A stretch of 64,000 bases of DNA from Leucobacter ruminantium (GTDB lineage Bacteria; Actinomycetota; Actinomycetes; Actinomycetales; Microbacteriaceae). Both the position numbers and the translations under genes were made by a program. Position 1 is the first letter of the stretch, and each line of letters opens with the position of its first letter. The DNA lies in the NCBI RefSeq assembly GCF_017565705.1, contig NZ_JAGDYL010000019.1, forward strand, positions 1-64,000, in the 5' to 3' direction. The notes below the pieces were generated by a model that saw only the letters and a program-made list of their open reading frames with translations, searched no databases and was not told the origin of the DNA. Below are positions 8,216 to 15,506 of the stretch, in pieces.

Positions 8216-9820
8216 ATGTTCCTCGCAAGCCCGGCGATAGTCGGCATCTTCGGCGCCGTCATCGCGCTCGTGCTGATCGCGCTCGTCATCATCAAGCGCT
8301 ATCGCATCGCGAAGCCCGACGAGGCGATCATCGTCACGGGCGGCAAGGGCAAGGAGGTGGTCGACGCCGCGGGCAACCGGACGAGGGATCTCTCGGGGCA
8401 GAAGGTCGTGACGGGCGGCGGCGTGTTCGTCGTGCCCTTCGTGCAGAAGTCGTTCACGATCTCGCTGCGCTCGCGCCGTCTCTCGATCACCACGGAGGCG
8501 CAGACGACCGACGGCATCACGATCCAGGCGCAGGCCGTCGCGGTCGTGAAGGTCGGGGGCACGCAGGAGATGATCCGGGCGGCCGCCCAGCGATTCCTCT
8601 CGAACTCCGACGAGATCGACGAGTCGACGCAGGAGGTGCTGTCGGGTTCCCTGCGCTCGATCATCGGCGGCCTGACCGTGCTGCAGATCATCAGGGATCG
8701 CGCGGTCGTGGCGCAGAGCGTGCTCGAGGCCGCCGAGGAGGCGCTGACGAAGCAGGGCCTCGTCGTCGACACCCTGCAGATCCAGGAGATCCGCGACGGC
8801 GCCGACTACATCACGAACATCGGACGCCCCGAGGCCGCGAAGGTGCGTCAGGCCGCCGACATCGCCGAGACGAACGCCTACCAGGCGTCGCAGGAGGCGA
8901 AGATCGCGGCCGAGCAGGTGCTCGTCGATCGCAATCGTGAGCTGAAGCTGCGTCAGGCCGCCGTGCAGGTCGAGACCGACAAGGCCACCGCGCAGGCATC
9001 CGCAGCCGAACCGCTCGAGCAGGCGATCCAGCAGCAGGCCATCGTGCAGCAGCAGCAGATCACCGCCCAGAAAGAGGTCGCGCTGCGCACCGAGAAGCTG
9101 AACGCAGACGTGCGCGCGGTCGCCGAGGCCGAGGCCTACCGGGTCGAGCAGCTCGCGAAGGCGGAGGCCGCCGCCGCGATCTCCGCGGCCGAGGGCCGCG
9201 CCGCCGCGATCGAGCGCGAGGGTCTCGCGAGCCGGGCGGCGCGTATCGCGGCCGCCGAAGCGCTCGAAGCCGAGGGTCGAGCCGAGGCGGCGGCGCTGAA
9301 GGCGAAGGGCACGGCGGAGGCCGCGGCGATCGACGCCCGCGCTCGCGCGCTCGAGACCCAGTCGCAGGCCGTGCTGGCGCAGGAGCTCATCCACCTGCTG
9401 CCCGAGATCGCGAACGAGTACGCGCGGGCGATCGGCGCGATCGACAACATGACCGTCGTCACCACCGACGGCACCTCGAAGGTCGCGGGCGACGCCATGG
9501 GCAACATCAAGGGCCTGCTGGAGATGGCGAAGGACACGGTGGGCATCGACCTCGTCGGTATGCTCAACGGCGTCGTCGCCGGCGGTGCCGCGGGTGCCGC
9601 CGCCGGACGCGCATCCGCGAGGAACGAGGCGGATCCCTCGCCCGCCGCCGAATCGGCGGGGCGCGCGGTCGCCGAGGCCGCCGAGGCCGTCTCGACCGCC
9701 TCGGAGGCAGTGCGCGATGCGGAGGCCCGCGCGGATGCGGCGGCTGCGAGCGCTCAGAGCGCTGCGGGCGCGGCCGCTCAGAACGCCGCAGGGGAGTCGC
9801 AGCCGAACGCGGCAGAATAG
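8216..9820 (+). CDS. Flotillin-like SPFH-domain protein
   Basis: This 534-residue protein has one N-terminal membrane anchor (residues 5-27), an SPFH/band-7 domain (about 30-200; PDEAIIVTGGKG near the start) and a long Ala/Glu/Gln-rich coiled coil (about 220-400). The coiled coil has the repeated EA motifs typical of flotillins. A short AATQ-type tail follows. Flotillins oligomerise on the inner face of the membrane and scaffold protein assemblies; they are commonly encoded with NfeD. The C-terminal 80 residues are almost entirely Ala, Glu and Ser. GGAG at 8207-8210 supports the start. Confidence 0.93.
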   Translation: MFLASPAIVGIFGAVIALVLIALVIIKRYRIAKPDEAIIVTGGKGKEVVDAAGNRTRDLSGQKVVTGGGVFVVPFVQKSFTISLRSRRLSITTEAQTTDGITIQAQAVAVVKVGGTQEMIRAAAQRFLSNSDEIDESTQEVLSGSLRSIIGGLTVLQIIRDRAVVAQSVLEAAEEALTKQGLVVDTLQIQEIRDGADYITNIGRPEAAKVRQAADIAETNAYQASQEAKIAAEQVLVDRNRELKLRQAAVQVETDKATAQASAAEPLEQAIQQQAIVQQQQITAQKEVALRTEKLNADVRAVAEAEAYRVEQLAKAEAAAAISAAEGRAAAIEREGLASRAARIAAAEALEAEGRAEAAALKAKGTAEAAAIDARARALETQSQAVLAQELIHLLPEIANEYARAIGAIDNMTVVTTDGTSKVAGDAMGNIKGLLEMAKDTVGIDLVGMLNGVVAGGAAGAAAGRASARNEADPSPAAESAGRAVAEAAEAVSTASEAVRDAEARADAAAASAQSAAGAAAQNAAGESQPNAAE

Positions 9821-9824
9821 GCGT

Positions 9825-10520
9825 ATGCCGCACACCGATCTCGACGCGATGCTCGGGCCCCCGCCGTCCTCGTACGCGCAGCCCGAAGCCGTCGTGCTGC
9901 GGCTGCGGCGCCACGGCCGCCGACTCGTGCTGCCCGTGCTGGTGCTCATCGTCGTCGCGGCGGCGGCGGGGTTCTGGGTGGGCGCGCTGAGCGAGCCCTG
10001 GATGAACCTCGCCGCCGCTGCCGGTGCCGCACTGGCCGCGCTGCTGCTCGGCGTCGTGCCGATCCTGCTCTGGTTGACGCGGCGCGTCACCGTGACGACC
10101 CGCCGCGTCATCCTGCGCCACGGCGTCTTCGTGCGTCACCGTTCCGAGGTCGCGCTCTCGCGGGTGCGCGAGGTGCGATCGCGGCGCACGCCGGGCCAGC
10201 GGCTCTTCGGCTCCGGCAGCATCGACCTGCTCGTGGGCTCCGAGAGCATCCGCATCGAGGACGTGCCGGGAGCGGGCGTCGTGACCGACGCGCTGCAGGA
10301 ACTCGTCGAGCGCAACTACGAGCACTCGACGCGGGCCTTCGGGATGCCGGGCGTGCCGGGCGCCCCCGCGGGTCTCGGCACGCCGGGCGGAGCGGGAACG
10401 CCGAGCGCGCAGGCGTTCCCCGCCGCTGCCGGCCACGACCCGACCGCGGTGTTCCCGCAGTCGGCTCTGGGCGGCCGGCCTCCGGCCGCGGATCCCTCTG
10501 CCCCCGTCTCGTTCTGGTAG
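9825..10520 (+). CDS. Membrane protein with bacterial PH (bPH2) domain
   Basis: This 231-residue protein has two membrane helices (about 34-80) followed by the sequence RRVTVTTRRVILRHG, which opens a bacterial pleckstrin-homology domain (YdbT/YdbS-like). The conserved register RSEVALSRVREV is present. The last 60 residues are Gly/Pro/Ala-rich and probably disordered. It begins four bases after the flotillin stop, so the three genes from 7611 form one membrane-organisation operon. The biochemical role of bPH2 proteins is not established. Confidence 0.85.
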   Translation: MPHTDLDAMLGPPPSSYAQPEAVVLRLRRHGRRLVLPVLVLIVVAAAAGFWVGALSEPWMNLAAAAGAALAALLLGVVPILLWLTRRVTVTTRRVILRHGVFVRHRSEVALSRVREVRSRRTPGQRLFGSGSIDLLVGSESIRIEDVPGAGVVTDALQELVERNYEHSTRAFGMPGVPGAPAGLGTPGGAGTPSAQAFPAAAGHDPTAVFPQSALGGRPPAADPSAPVSFW

Positions 10521-10612
10521 GCCCCGCGCGTCTCCCTCCGGTAGACCCGGCGCGCTCGTAGGCACCGTTCGGAGACGGGCGACCGACTTGCGTCGCTCCC
10601 GGGAGCGGCCGG

Positions 10613-11200
10613 TTACGTCGTGCGCTCGATGAGCACGTCGATGAGCTGCGAGGCCAGCTTCACGAGCCGCTCTATCTCGCTCTCATCGCGATCGACCCAC
10701 CGGAACTCGGGCTCGCCGACCGGCACGAAGTTCTCGTGGCGCTCCCACACCATGAGCGTGCGCTCGGCGCCGAGCACGTACTGCTGCCACCACACCTGCC
10801 GCAGATACTGGCGAGGGATCGAGCGCCACTCCTTGTTGGTGGTCTTGATCTCGGCGAGTTCGACGCAGCCGTCCTCGCGCAGGGCGAGCCCGTCGGGAGT
10901 GGCGAGGTGGCGCCGGTCGAACTCGGCGTGGAAGAGCGCCTGGCTCGGAGAGATCCCGTGCTCCCGCTGCACCCATGCCGCGATCTCGGGCTCCCTGGCC
11001 TTGCCGTGGTCGGTGTAGGCGTTGCCGCTGAAACGGCTGCCGAAGAGCTTCTCCCGCGCCGCCGCCTCGATGGAGCGCGGCGTCGAGAGTTTCGCGACAT
11101 CGGTCGCGGTGATGCCGCGCGCCCGGGCCCGGAACCACTCGCCGCGGTCGCTGCCGTCCGTCACCATGCGGCGCAGGTAGGCGGGGGCGAGAACGGTCAC
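10613..11200 (-). CDS. YqaJ-type viral-recombinase nuclease family protein
   Basis: This 195-residue protein shows the YqaJ/lambda-exonuclease fold pattern. It begins with RGITATDVAKLS, then GNAYTDHGKAREPEIAAWV, a metal-binding TPDGLA aspartate, and the E-x-K pair in LAEIKTTNK. These enzymes are usually phage exonucleases that make single strands for recombination, but this gene is far from the prophage and its neighbours are host genes. It may be a domesticated copy. The GTG start at 11200 is chosen by length; in-frame ATG alternatives would cut the conserved N-terminus. Confidence 0.82.
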   Translation of the reverse strand: MTVLAPAYLRRMVTDGSDRGEWFRARARGITATDVAKLSTPRSIEAAAREKLFGSRFSGNAYTDHGKAREPEIAAWVQREHGISPSQALFHAEFDRRHLATPDGLALREDGCVELAEIKTTNKEWRSIPRQYLRQVWWQQYVLGAERTLMVWERHENFVPVGEPEFRWVDRDESEIERLVKLASQLIDVLIERTT

Positions 11201-11354
11201 CCCACCAGTCTCCCACGCCTCCGTGCCGCGCGGGCGCAGCGCGTCGCGCGTGTAGCCGATCCCTCACTGAGAGCGGAATCCGCCCGTGCGCTGCGAACCG
11301 GGCGCTCGGCGAACGCGAGCGGATCTCTTGCGGGTGCTCGGGAGCCGTGCGGAG

Positions 11355-11360
11355 TATTGT
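11355..11360 (+). promoter_or_regulatory. -10 box TATTGT of the response-regulator transcript
   Basis: TATTGT is followed by six bases and a GTG (11367) that opens a short reading frame. The regulator gene itself starts 113 bases further on, so the transcript would have a leader containing that frame. Confidence 0.4.
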
Positions 11361-11366
11361 CTTCCT

Positions 11367-11423
11367 GTGAGCCGCAGATCCCGGGGCGTGCGCCCCGACT
11401 GCGCCGCAGGGGTACTGAGGTAG
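11367..11423 (+). CDS. Possible leaderless 18-codon upstream frame
   Basis: GTG at 11367, placed six bases after a TATTGT box, opens an 18-codon frame (MSRRSRGVRPDCAAGVLR). It stops at 11421-11423, 56 bases before the response-regulator start. The DNA inside includes a CGGGGCG/CGCCCCG hairpin. It may be a leader peptide influencing the downstream gene, or chance. Confidence 0.25.
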   Translation: MSRRSRGVRPDCAAGVLR

Positions 11424-11479
11424 CCCGCTCGACTCGCGGCGGGTTCCGCGAGGCAGGACGAACGGACCGGGGACTGAAC

Positions 11480-12202
11480 ATGGACAAGCGGGGCAAGGTG
11501 CCAGCCGAGAGCGAGAAGCTCAGGGCGCTCATCGTCGACGATGAGGACTCGATCACTCAGCTCGTGTCGATGGCACTCCGCTACGAGGGGTGGAACGTCG
11601 AGACGGCCTCGAACGCGGCGGAGGCGCTGGAACGCATCAAGGAGCGCGAACCCGACGTCGCCGTGTTCGACATCATGCTGCCCGACATGGATGGCATGCA
11701 GCTGCTCTCGCGCGTGCGCAGCGGAGGTGCGCTCTTCCCGGTGCTCTTCCTGACCGCGCTCGACTCGGTGGAGGATCGGGTGAAGGGGCTCACCGCGGGC
11801 GGAGACGACTACGTGGTGAAGCCGTTCAGCCTGGAGGAGCTGATCGCGCGCCTACGCGGGCTGGTGCGACGCTCGCAGATGGCGGCCGCACTGCAGCCCG
11901 ATCCCGTGCTGCGGGTCGGAGACCTCAGCCTCAACGAGGACAGCTACGAGGTGGAGCGCGCGGGCGAGCCCATCCAGGTCACCAGCACGGAGTTCGAGCT
12001 GCTGCGCTATCTGATGCGCAACCCGGGGCGCGTGCTCTCGAAGGCGCAGATCCTCGACCGCGTCTGGGCATACGACTTCTCGGGCAAGTCGACCGTCGTC
12101 GAGCTCTACATCTCCTACCTGCGCAAGAAGATCGATTCGGGCAGGGATCCCATGCTCCACACGGTGCGCGGCGCCGGCTACATGCTGAAGCCGGCGAACT
12201 GA
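11480..12202 (+). CDS. OmpR/PhoB-family response regulator (orphan)
   Basis: This 240-residue protein has a receiver domain with acidic pocket residues at 20-22, phospho-acceptor aspartate 64 in FDIMLPDMDG and a conserved lysine in VVKPF. A winged-helix DNA-binding domain (about 140-235; EFELLRYLMRNPGRVLSK ... TVRGAGY) completes the OmpR class. No histidine kinase is encoded next to it. Its neighbours are a nuclease gene on the other strand and the ribosomal L10 operon, so its partner kinase and targets are unknown. It resembles the TcrA/PrrA-like regulators of actinobacteria. ATG 11480 keeps the complete receiver domain. Confidence 0.93.
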   Translation: MDKRGKVPAESEKLRALIVDDEDSITQLVSMALRYEGWNVETASNAAEALERIKEREPDVAVFDIMLPDMDGMQLLSRVRSGGALFPVLFLTALDSVEDRVKGLTAGGDDYVVKPFSLEELIARLRGLVRRSQMAAALQPDPVLRVGDLSLNEDSYEVERAGEPIQVTSTEFELLRYLMRNPGRVLSKAQILDRVWAYDFSGKSTVVELYISYLRKKIDSGRDPMLHTVRGAGYMLKPAN

Positions 12203-12240
12203 CCCGGGCGGACCGGCTCGCACGCATCAACGAAACGTGA

Positions 12241-12246
12241 TAGAGT
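12241..12246 (+). promoter_or_regulatory. Extended -10 box of the rplJ leader transcript
   Basis: TGATAGAGT contains an extended -10 (TG..TAGAGT) that would start transcription near 12253, at the beginning of the L10 leader. A -35 match is not evident. Confidence 0.45.
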
Positions 12247-12252
12247 TTCCGA

Positions 12253-12395
12253 CGGCCCAAGACCGCCGGTAGGGTCCGCAAGGATCCCGGAACGTCTGCG
12301 AGAGCAGAGACCTGCGCAGGTACGAACTCCTTGAGGAGCGGACTCGATCCCTCACTCTCTGAAGCTCCGTGCGTGCGCGCCGGAGCTTTTCTCGT
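12253..12395 (+). ncRNA. Ribosomal protein L10 leader
   Basis: The untranslated stretch before rplJ contains CCAAGACCGCCGGTAGGG, CCTGCGCAGG and several paired segments typical of the L10 leader. That structured RNA is bound by the L10/L12 complex in autoregulation. It ends in a hairpin (12362-12369 with 12381-12388) followed by TTTTCTCGTTT, which fits an attenuator terminator. Boundaries are estimated from the promoter and hairpin. Confidence 0.75.
12362..12393 (+). terminator. Attenuator hairpin in the L10 leader
   Basis: AAGCTCCG (12362-12369) pairs with CGGAGCTT (12381-12388), followed by TTTTCTCG. Its place between leader and rplJ fits regulated early termination. Confidence 0.6.
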
Positions 12396-12471
12396 TTCGA
12401 GAGCGAGTTCCGAGCGGCGCCGGCCCCCGTGCGACGTCCGTCGCCCGGGTTACGACAAGCTAGGGAGCGCC

Positions 12472-12981
12472 ATGGCTACGAAGGACGCTACGGTCGCCGA
12501 TCTTCAGCGCAAGTTTGAAGAGTCGGACGCCGTTCTGCTGACTGAGTACCGCGGTCTCACGGTTGCCCAGCTGCGGGATCTCCGCAACAGCATCCGCGAG
12601 CACGCGACTTACGCCGTGGCGAAGAACACGCTGACCAAGATTGCGGCCAACAACGCCGGGATCACCGCTTTCGATGACGAGCTCGCCGGTCCCTCGGCTC
12701 TCGCCTTCGTGCACGGTGACACCGTCGCGGTCGCCAAGGCCCTGCGTGACTTCGCCAAGGCCAACCCTCTTCTGGTGGTGAAGGCGGGCTACTTCGATGG
12801 CAACGCCCTGACCGCCGCCGAGGTTGGCAAGCTTGCCGATCTTGAGAGCCGCGAGGTGCTGCTGGCCAAGGCCGCAGGCGCCATGCAGGCTGCTCTCGTC
12901 GGTGCAGCTCAGCTGTTCAACGCTCTGCCCGCCAAGGCCGCACGCGGCTTCGGCGCGCTGCAGGAGAAGCAGGACGCGTAA
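12472..12981 (+). CDS. rplJ: 50S ribosomal protein L10
   Basis: This 169-residue protein has the L10 N-terminal RNA-binding domain ([20 protein letters not shown] near residues 23-42) and the KNTLTKIAA segment. The C-terminal helix recruits L7/L12 dimers. Together they form the ribosomal stalk that binds translation factors. GGGAG lies just before the ATG at 12472. The gene follows its leader RNA and is followed 83 bases later by rplL, the conserved order. Its codon use (more AAG, GTC and GCC) fits a highly expressed gene. Length is normal for actinobacteria. Confidence 0.97.
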   Translation: MATKDATVADLQRKFEESDAVLLTEYRGLTVAQLRDLRNSIREHATYAVAKNTLTKIAANNAGITAFDDELAGPSALAFVHGDTVAVAKALRDFAKANPLLVVKAGYFDGNALTAAEVGKLADLESREVLLAKAAGAMQAALVGAAQLFNALPAKAARGFGALQEKQDA

Positions 12982-13064
12982 GTTCCGACCCCGTCGGATA
13001 CATACCCACAACAAGACCCGCCTGCCGTGCGCACGCACGGGGGCAGACATCAAGGAGAAACACA

Positions 13065-13448
13065 ATGGCTAAGCTTTCGACTGAAGAGCTGCTCGAGCAG
13101 TTCAAGGAGCTCACCCTCATCGAGCTCTCGGAGTTCGTGAAGGCGTTCGAGGAGACCTTCGACGTGTCGGCTGCCGCTCCGGTCGCCGTCGCCGCTGCTC
13201 CGGCCGCCGGTGGCGCTGCCGAGGCCGTCGAGGAGAAGGACGAGTTCGACGTCGTCCTCGAGTCGGCCGGCGACAAGAAGATCCAGGTCATCAAGGTCGT
13301 GCGCGAGCTGACCGGCCTGGGCCTGGGCGAGGCGAAGGCTCTCGTCGAGGAGGCTCCGAAGAACGTGCTCGAGGGCGCGAACAAGGAGGACGCGGAGGCC
13401 GCCAAGGCCAAGCTCGAGGAGGCAGGCGCCGGCGTCAAGCTCGCCTAA
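13065..13448 (+). CDS. rplL: 50S ribosomal protein L7/L12
   Basis: This 127-residue stalk protein has an N-terminal dimerisation part ([21 protein letters not shown]), an Ala-rich hinge near 40-55, and the globular C-terminal domain ([20 protein letters not shown] ... LGEAKALVE) that contacts elongation factors. AAGGAGA lies upstream of ATG 13065. It is the last gene of the unit; a strong terminator follows. Nothing is unusual in length or key residues. Confidence 0.98.
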   Translation: MAKLSTEELLEQFKELTLIELSEFVKAFEETFDVSAAAPVAVAAAPAAGGAAEAVEEKDEFDVVLESAGDKKIQVIKVVRELTGLGLGEAKALVEEAPKNVLEGANKEDAEAAKAKLEEAGAGVKLA

Positions 13449-13474
13449 GCCCTCTTCGCCCTCAGGCGATTCCC

Positions 13475-13524
13475 GGCGGCCCCGCGGGAGTGTTTCGACA
13501 CTTTCGCGGGGCCGCCGTCGTTTT
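13475..13524 (+). terminator. Rho-independent terminator of rplJ-rplL
   Basis: GGCGGCCCCGCG (13475-13486) pairs with CGCGGGGCCGCC (13505-13516). An inner AGTGT-TTCG-ACACT stem is capped by a UUCG tetraloop, and GTCGTTTT follows. It is a very stable terminator. Confidence 0.9.
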
Positions 13525-13757
13525 CGATGAGGAATCCCTAACGCTCGCCTTCGCCTCGGCCCGCCTCCTCCGGTCCTCTTCCTCCTTTCGCGCGATCACG
13601 GCCTCGAGACTGGTGATTCCGTCCGACATCTGCTACTGTTTCTCGGCTGCTACGATCCGTTTTCCATTCGCCATGACGCTACTGAGCCGCTTCTGCGTGC
13701 GTCCTCTCGCGAATGTCAGTGGTACGGATCAGACTGGCGCAGGACGAAAGGATCCTC
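13525..13757. other. Non-coding region upstream of the ABC exporter
   Basis: No credible gene is seen here. The stretch is pyrimidine-rich on the plus strand and contains a repeated GCTGCTAC/CTGCTAC pair (about 13629-13648) with TACTGT and TACGAT as possible -10 boxes. No MarR- or TetR-type regulator gene lies next to the exporter. The exporter start is decided by GAAAGGA six bases before GTG 13758. Confidence 0.5.
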
Positions 13758-15506
13758 GTGGCCCTCATCTCATTGACCCTTCGACACGCGAAGAAGTACT
13801 GGTGGTTCATCGCCGCGGTGCTCGTATTGCAACTGCTGTCGACGATCGCGGCGCTGTGGCTGCCGAGCCTCAACGCGCAGATCATCGACAAGGGCATCGC
13901 CCAGGGCGATACCGATTTCATCTGGCGCACGGGCGGCTTCATGCTGATCGTGTCGCTCGGCCAGGTCATCACGGCCGTGTTCGCCGTCTATTGCGGCGCG
14001 CGCGCCTCGATGGGCATCGGCCGTGATCTGCGTCGCGAGGTCTACCGCAAGGTCGACTCCCTCTCCACGCTCGAGGCGACGAGGTTCGGGGCCGGCACGC
14101 TCATCACGCGCGGCACCAACGACGTGCAGCAGATCCAGATGCTCGTGCTGATGACCTTCAACTTCATGGTCTCCGCGCCGATCATGGCGATCGGCGGCAT
14201 CATCATGGCCCTGCGAGAGGATGCGGGCATGGCCTGGCTCGTGTGGGTGTCGGTCGCGGTGCTGGCGGTGATCGTCGGCCTGCTCGTCTGGCTGCTGCTG
14301 CCGCTGTTCCGCACCATGCAGGAGAAGGTCGACGCGATCAACGGCGTGCTGCGCGAGCAGATCATGGGCATCCGGGTGGTGCGGGCGTTCGTGCGCGAGA
14401 ATTTCGAGAGGGATCGCTACGGCGTAGCCAACCGCGACATCACCGACGTGTCGGTGAAGGTCGGCAACATCTTCGTGCTCATGTTCCCGGTCATCATGAT
14501 GGTGCTGCACTTCGCGACGGCAGCCGTGCTGTGGTTCGGCGGGCACCGGGTCGAGGCGGGCGACGTGGAGGTCGGCTCGCTGACCGCCTTCCTGCAGTAT
14601 CTGCTGCAGATCCTCATGGCGGTCATGATGGGCGTGTTCATGACGATGATGATCCCGCGCGCCGTCGTCTGCGCCGAGCGCATCCGCGAACTGCTCGAGA
14701 CGGAGTCGACCCTGTCCTTCCCCGAGCGGGCGACCGCCCCGACGCCGACCGAGGGCCGCATCGAGTTCGACGGAGTCACCTTCGGCTTCCCCGGTGCTGA
14801 GAAGCCCGTCATCCGCAACGCGAGCTTCGTCGCCGAGCCCGGTCGCACGACCGCGATCATCGGCTCCACCGGCTCGGGCAAGACAGTGCTGCTCAATCTC
14901 CTCCTGCGGCTCTACGATCCGCAGGAGGGGTCGATCACGATCGACGGCGTGCCGGTCTCGTCTCTCACGCGCGCTCAGCTCGCCGAGGCGGCGAGTCTCG
15001 TGCCGCAGCGGCCGTACCTGTTCTCCGGCACGATCGCGTCGAACCTCCGCTTCGGTCGCGCCGATGCGACGGACGAGGAGCTGTGGGAGGCCCTGCGCGT
15101 GGCTCAGGGCGCCGACTTCGTCCGCGAGAAGGAGCACCAGCTCGACGAGCCGGTCTCGCAGGGCGGCACGAGCGTCTCGGGTGGCCAGCGCCAGCGGCTC
15201 TCGATCGCGCGGGCGCTCGTGGCGAGGCCCCGGGTCTACCTGTTCGACGATTCCTTCTCGGCGCTCGACGTCGCGACGGACGCGAAGCTGCGCGAAGCGC
15301 TGCCCGACGCGACGGCGGGGGCGACGACGATCATCGTGGCTCAGCGAGTGTCGACCATCACCGAGGCCGATCAGATCCTCGTCGTCGAAGACGGCGAGAT
15401 CGTCGGACGCGGCACCCACGACGAGTTGCTCGAGAGCAACGAGGTCTACCAGGAGATCGTGCGATCGCAGCTGGAAACGGCTGAGGCGAGTGGAGGTGCG
15501 GCCTGA
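13758..15506 (+). CDS. Heterodimeric ABC exporter, subunit with degenerate ATP site
   Basis: This 582-residue half-transporter has a six-helix type-I exporter domain (about 10-300) and a nucleotide-binding domain with Walker A GSTGSGKT, signature SGGQRQR and Walker B VYLFDDSFSALD. The usual catalytic glutamate after Walker B is aspartate here. That is the hallmark of the degenerate site in heterodimeric exporters such as BmrCD or TM287/288. It overlaps the next gene by one base (TGATG), and the two must work together, exporting drugs or lipophilic compounds; the substrate is unknown. GAAAGGA upstream fixes the GTG start. Confidence 0.92.
   Translation: MALISLTLRHAKKYWWFIAAVLVLQLLSTIAALWLPSLNAQIIDKGIAQGDTDFIWRTGGFMLIVSLGQVITAVFAVYCGARASMGIGRDLRREVYRKVDSLSTLEATRFGAGTLITRGTNDVQQIQMLVLMTFNFMVSAPIMAIGGIIMALREDAGMAWLVWVSVAVLAVIVGLLVWLLLPLFRTMQEKVDAINGVLREQIMGIRVVRAFVRENFERDRYGVANRDITDVSVKVGNIFVLMFPVIMMVLHFATAAVLWFGGHRVEAGDVEVGSLTAFLQYLLQILMAVMMGVFMTMMIPRAVVCAERIRELLETESTLSFPERATAPTPTEGRIEFDGVTFGFPGAEKPVIRNASFVAEPGRTTAIIGSTGSGKTVLLNLLLRLYDPQEGSITIDGVPVSSLTRAQLAEAASLVPQRPYLFSGTIASNLRFGRADATDEELWEALRVAQGADFVREKEHQLDEPVSQGGTSVSGGQRQRLSIARALVARPRVYLFDDSFSALDVATDAKLREALPDATAGATTIIVAQRVSTITEADQILVVEDGEIVGRGTHDELLESNEVYQEIVRSQLETAEASGGAA

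Noticed and set aside
565-10111. Very long minus-strand reading frames opposite the transporter and membrane operons (for example 4676-10111)
   Set aside because: They mirror the plus-strand genes, are Arg/His/Gly-rich and lack any family motif; they are a high-GC artefact.
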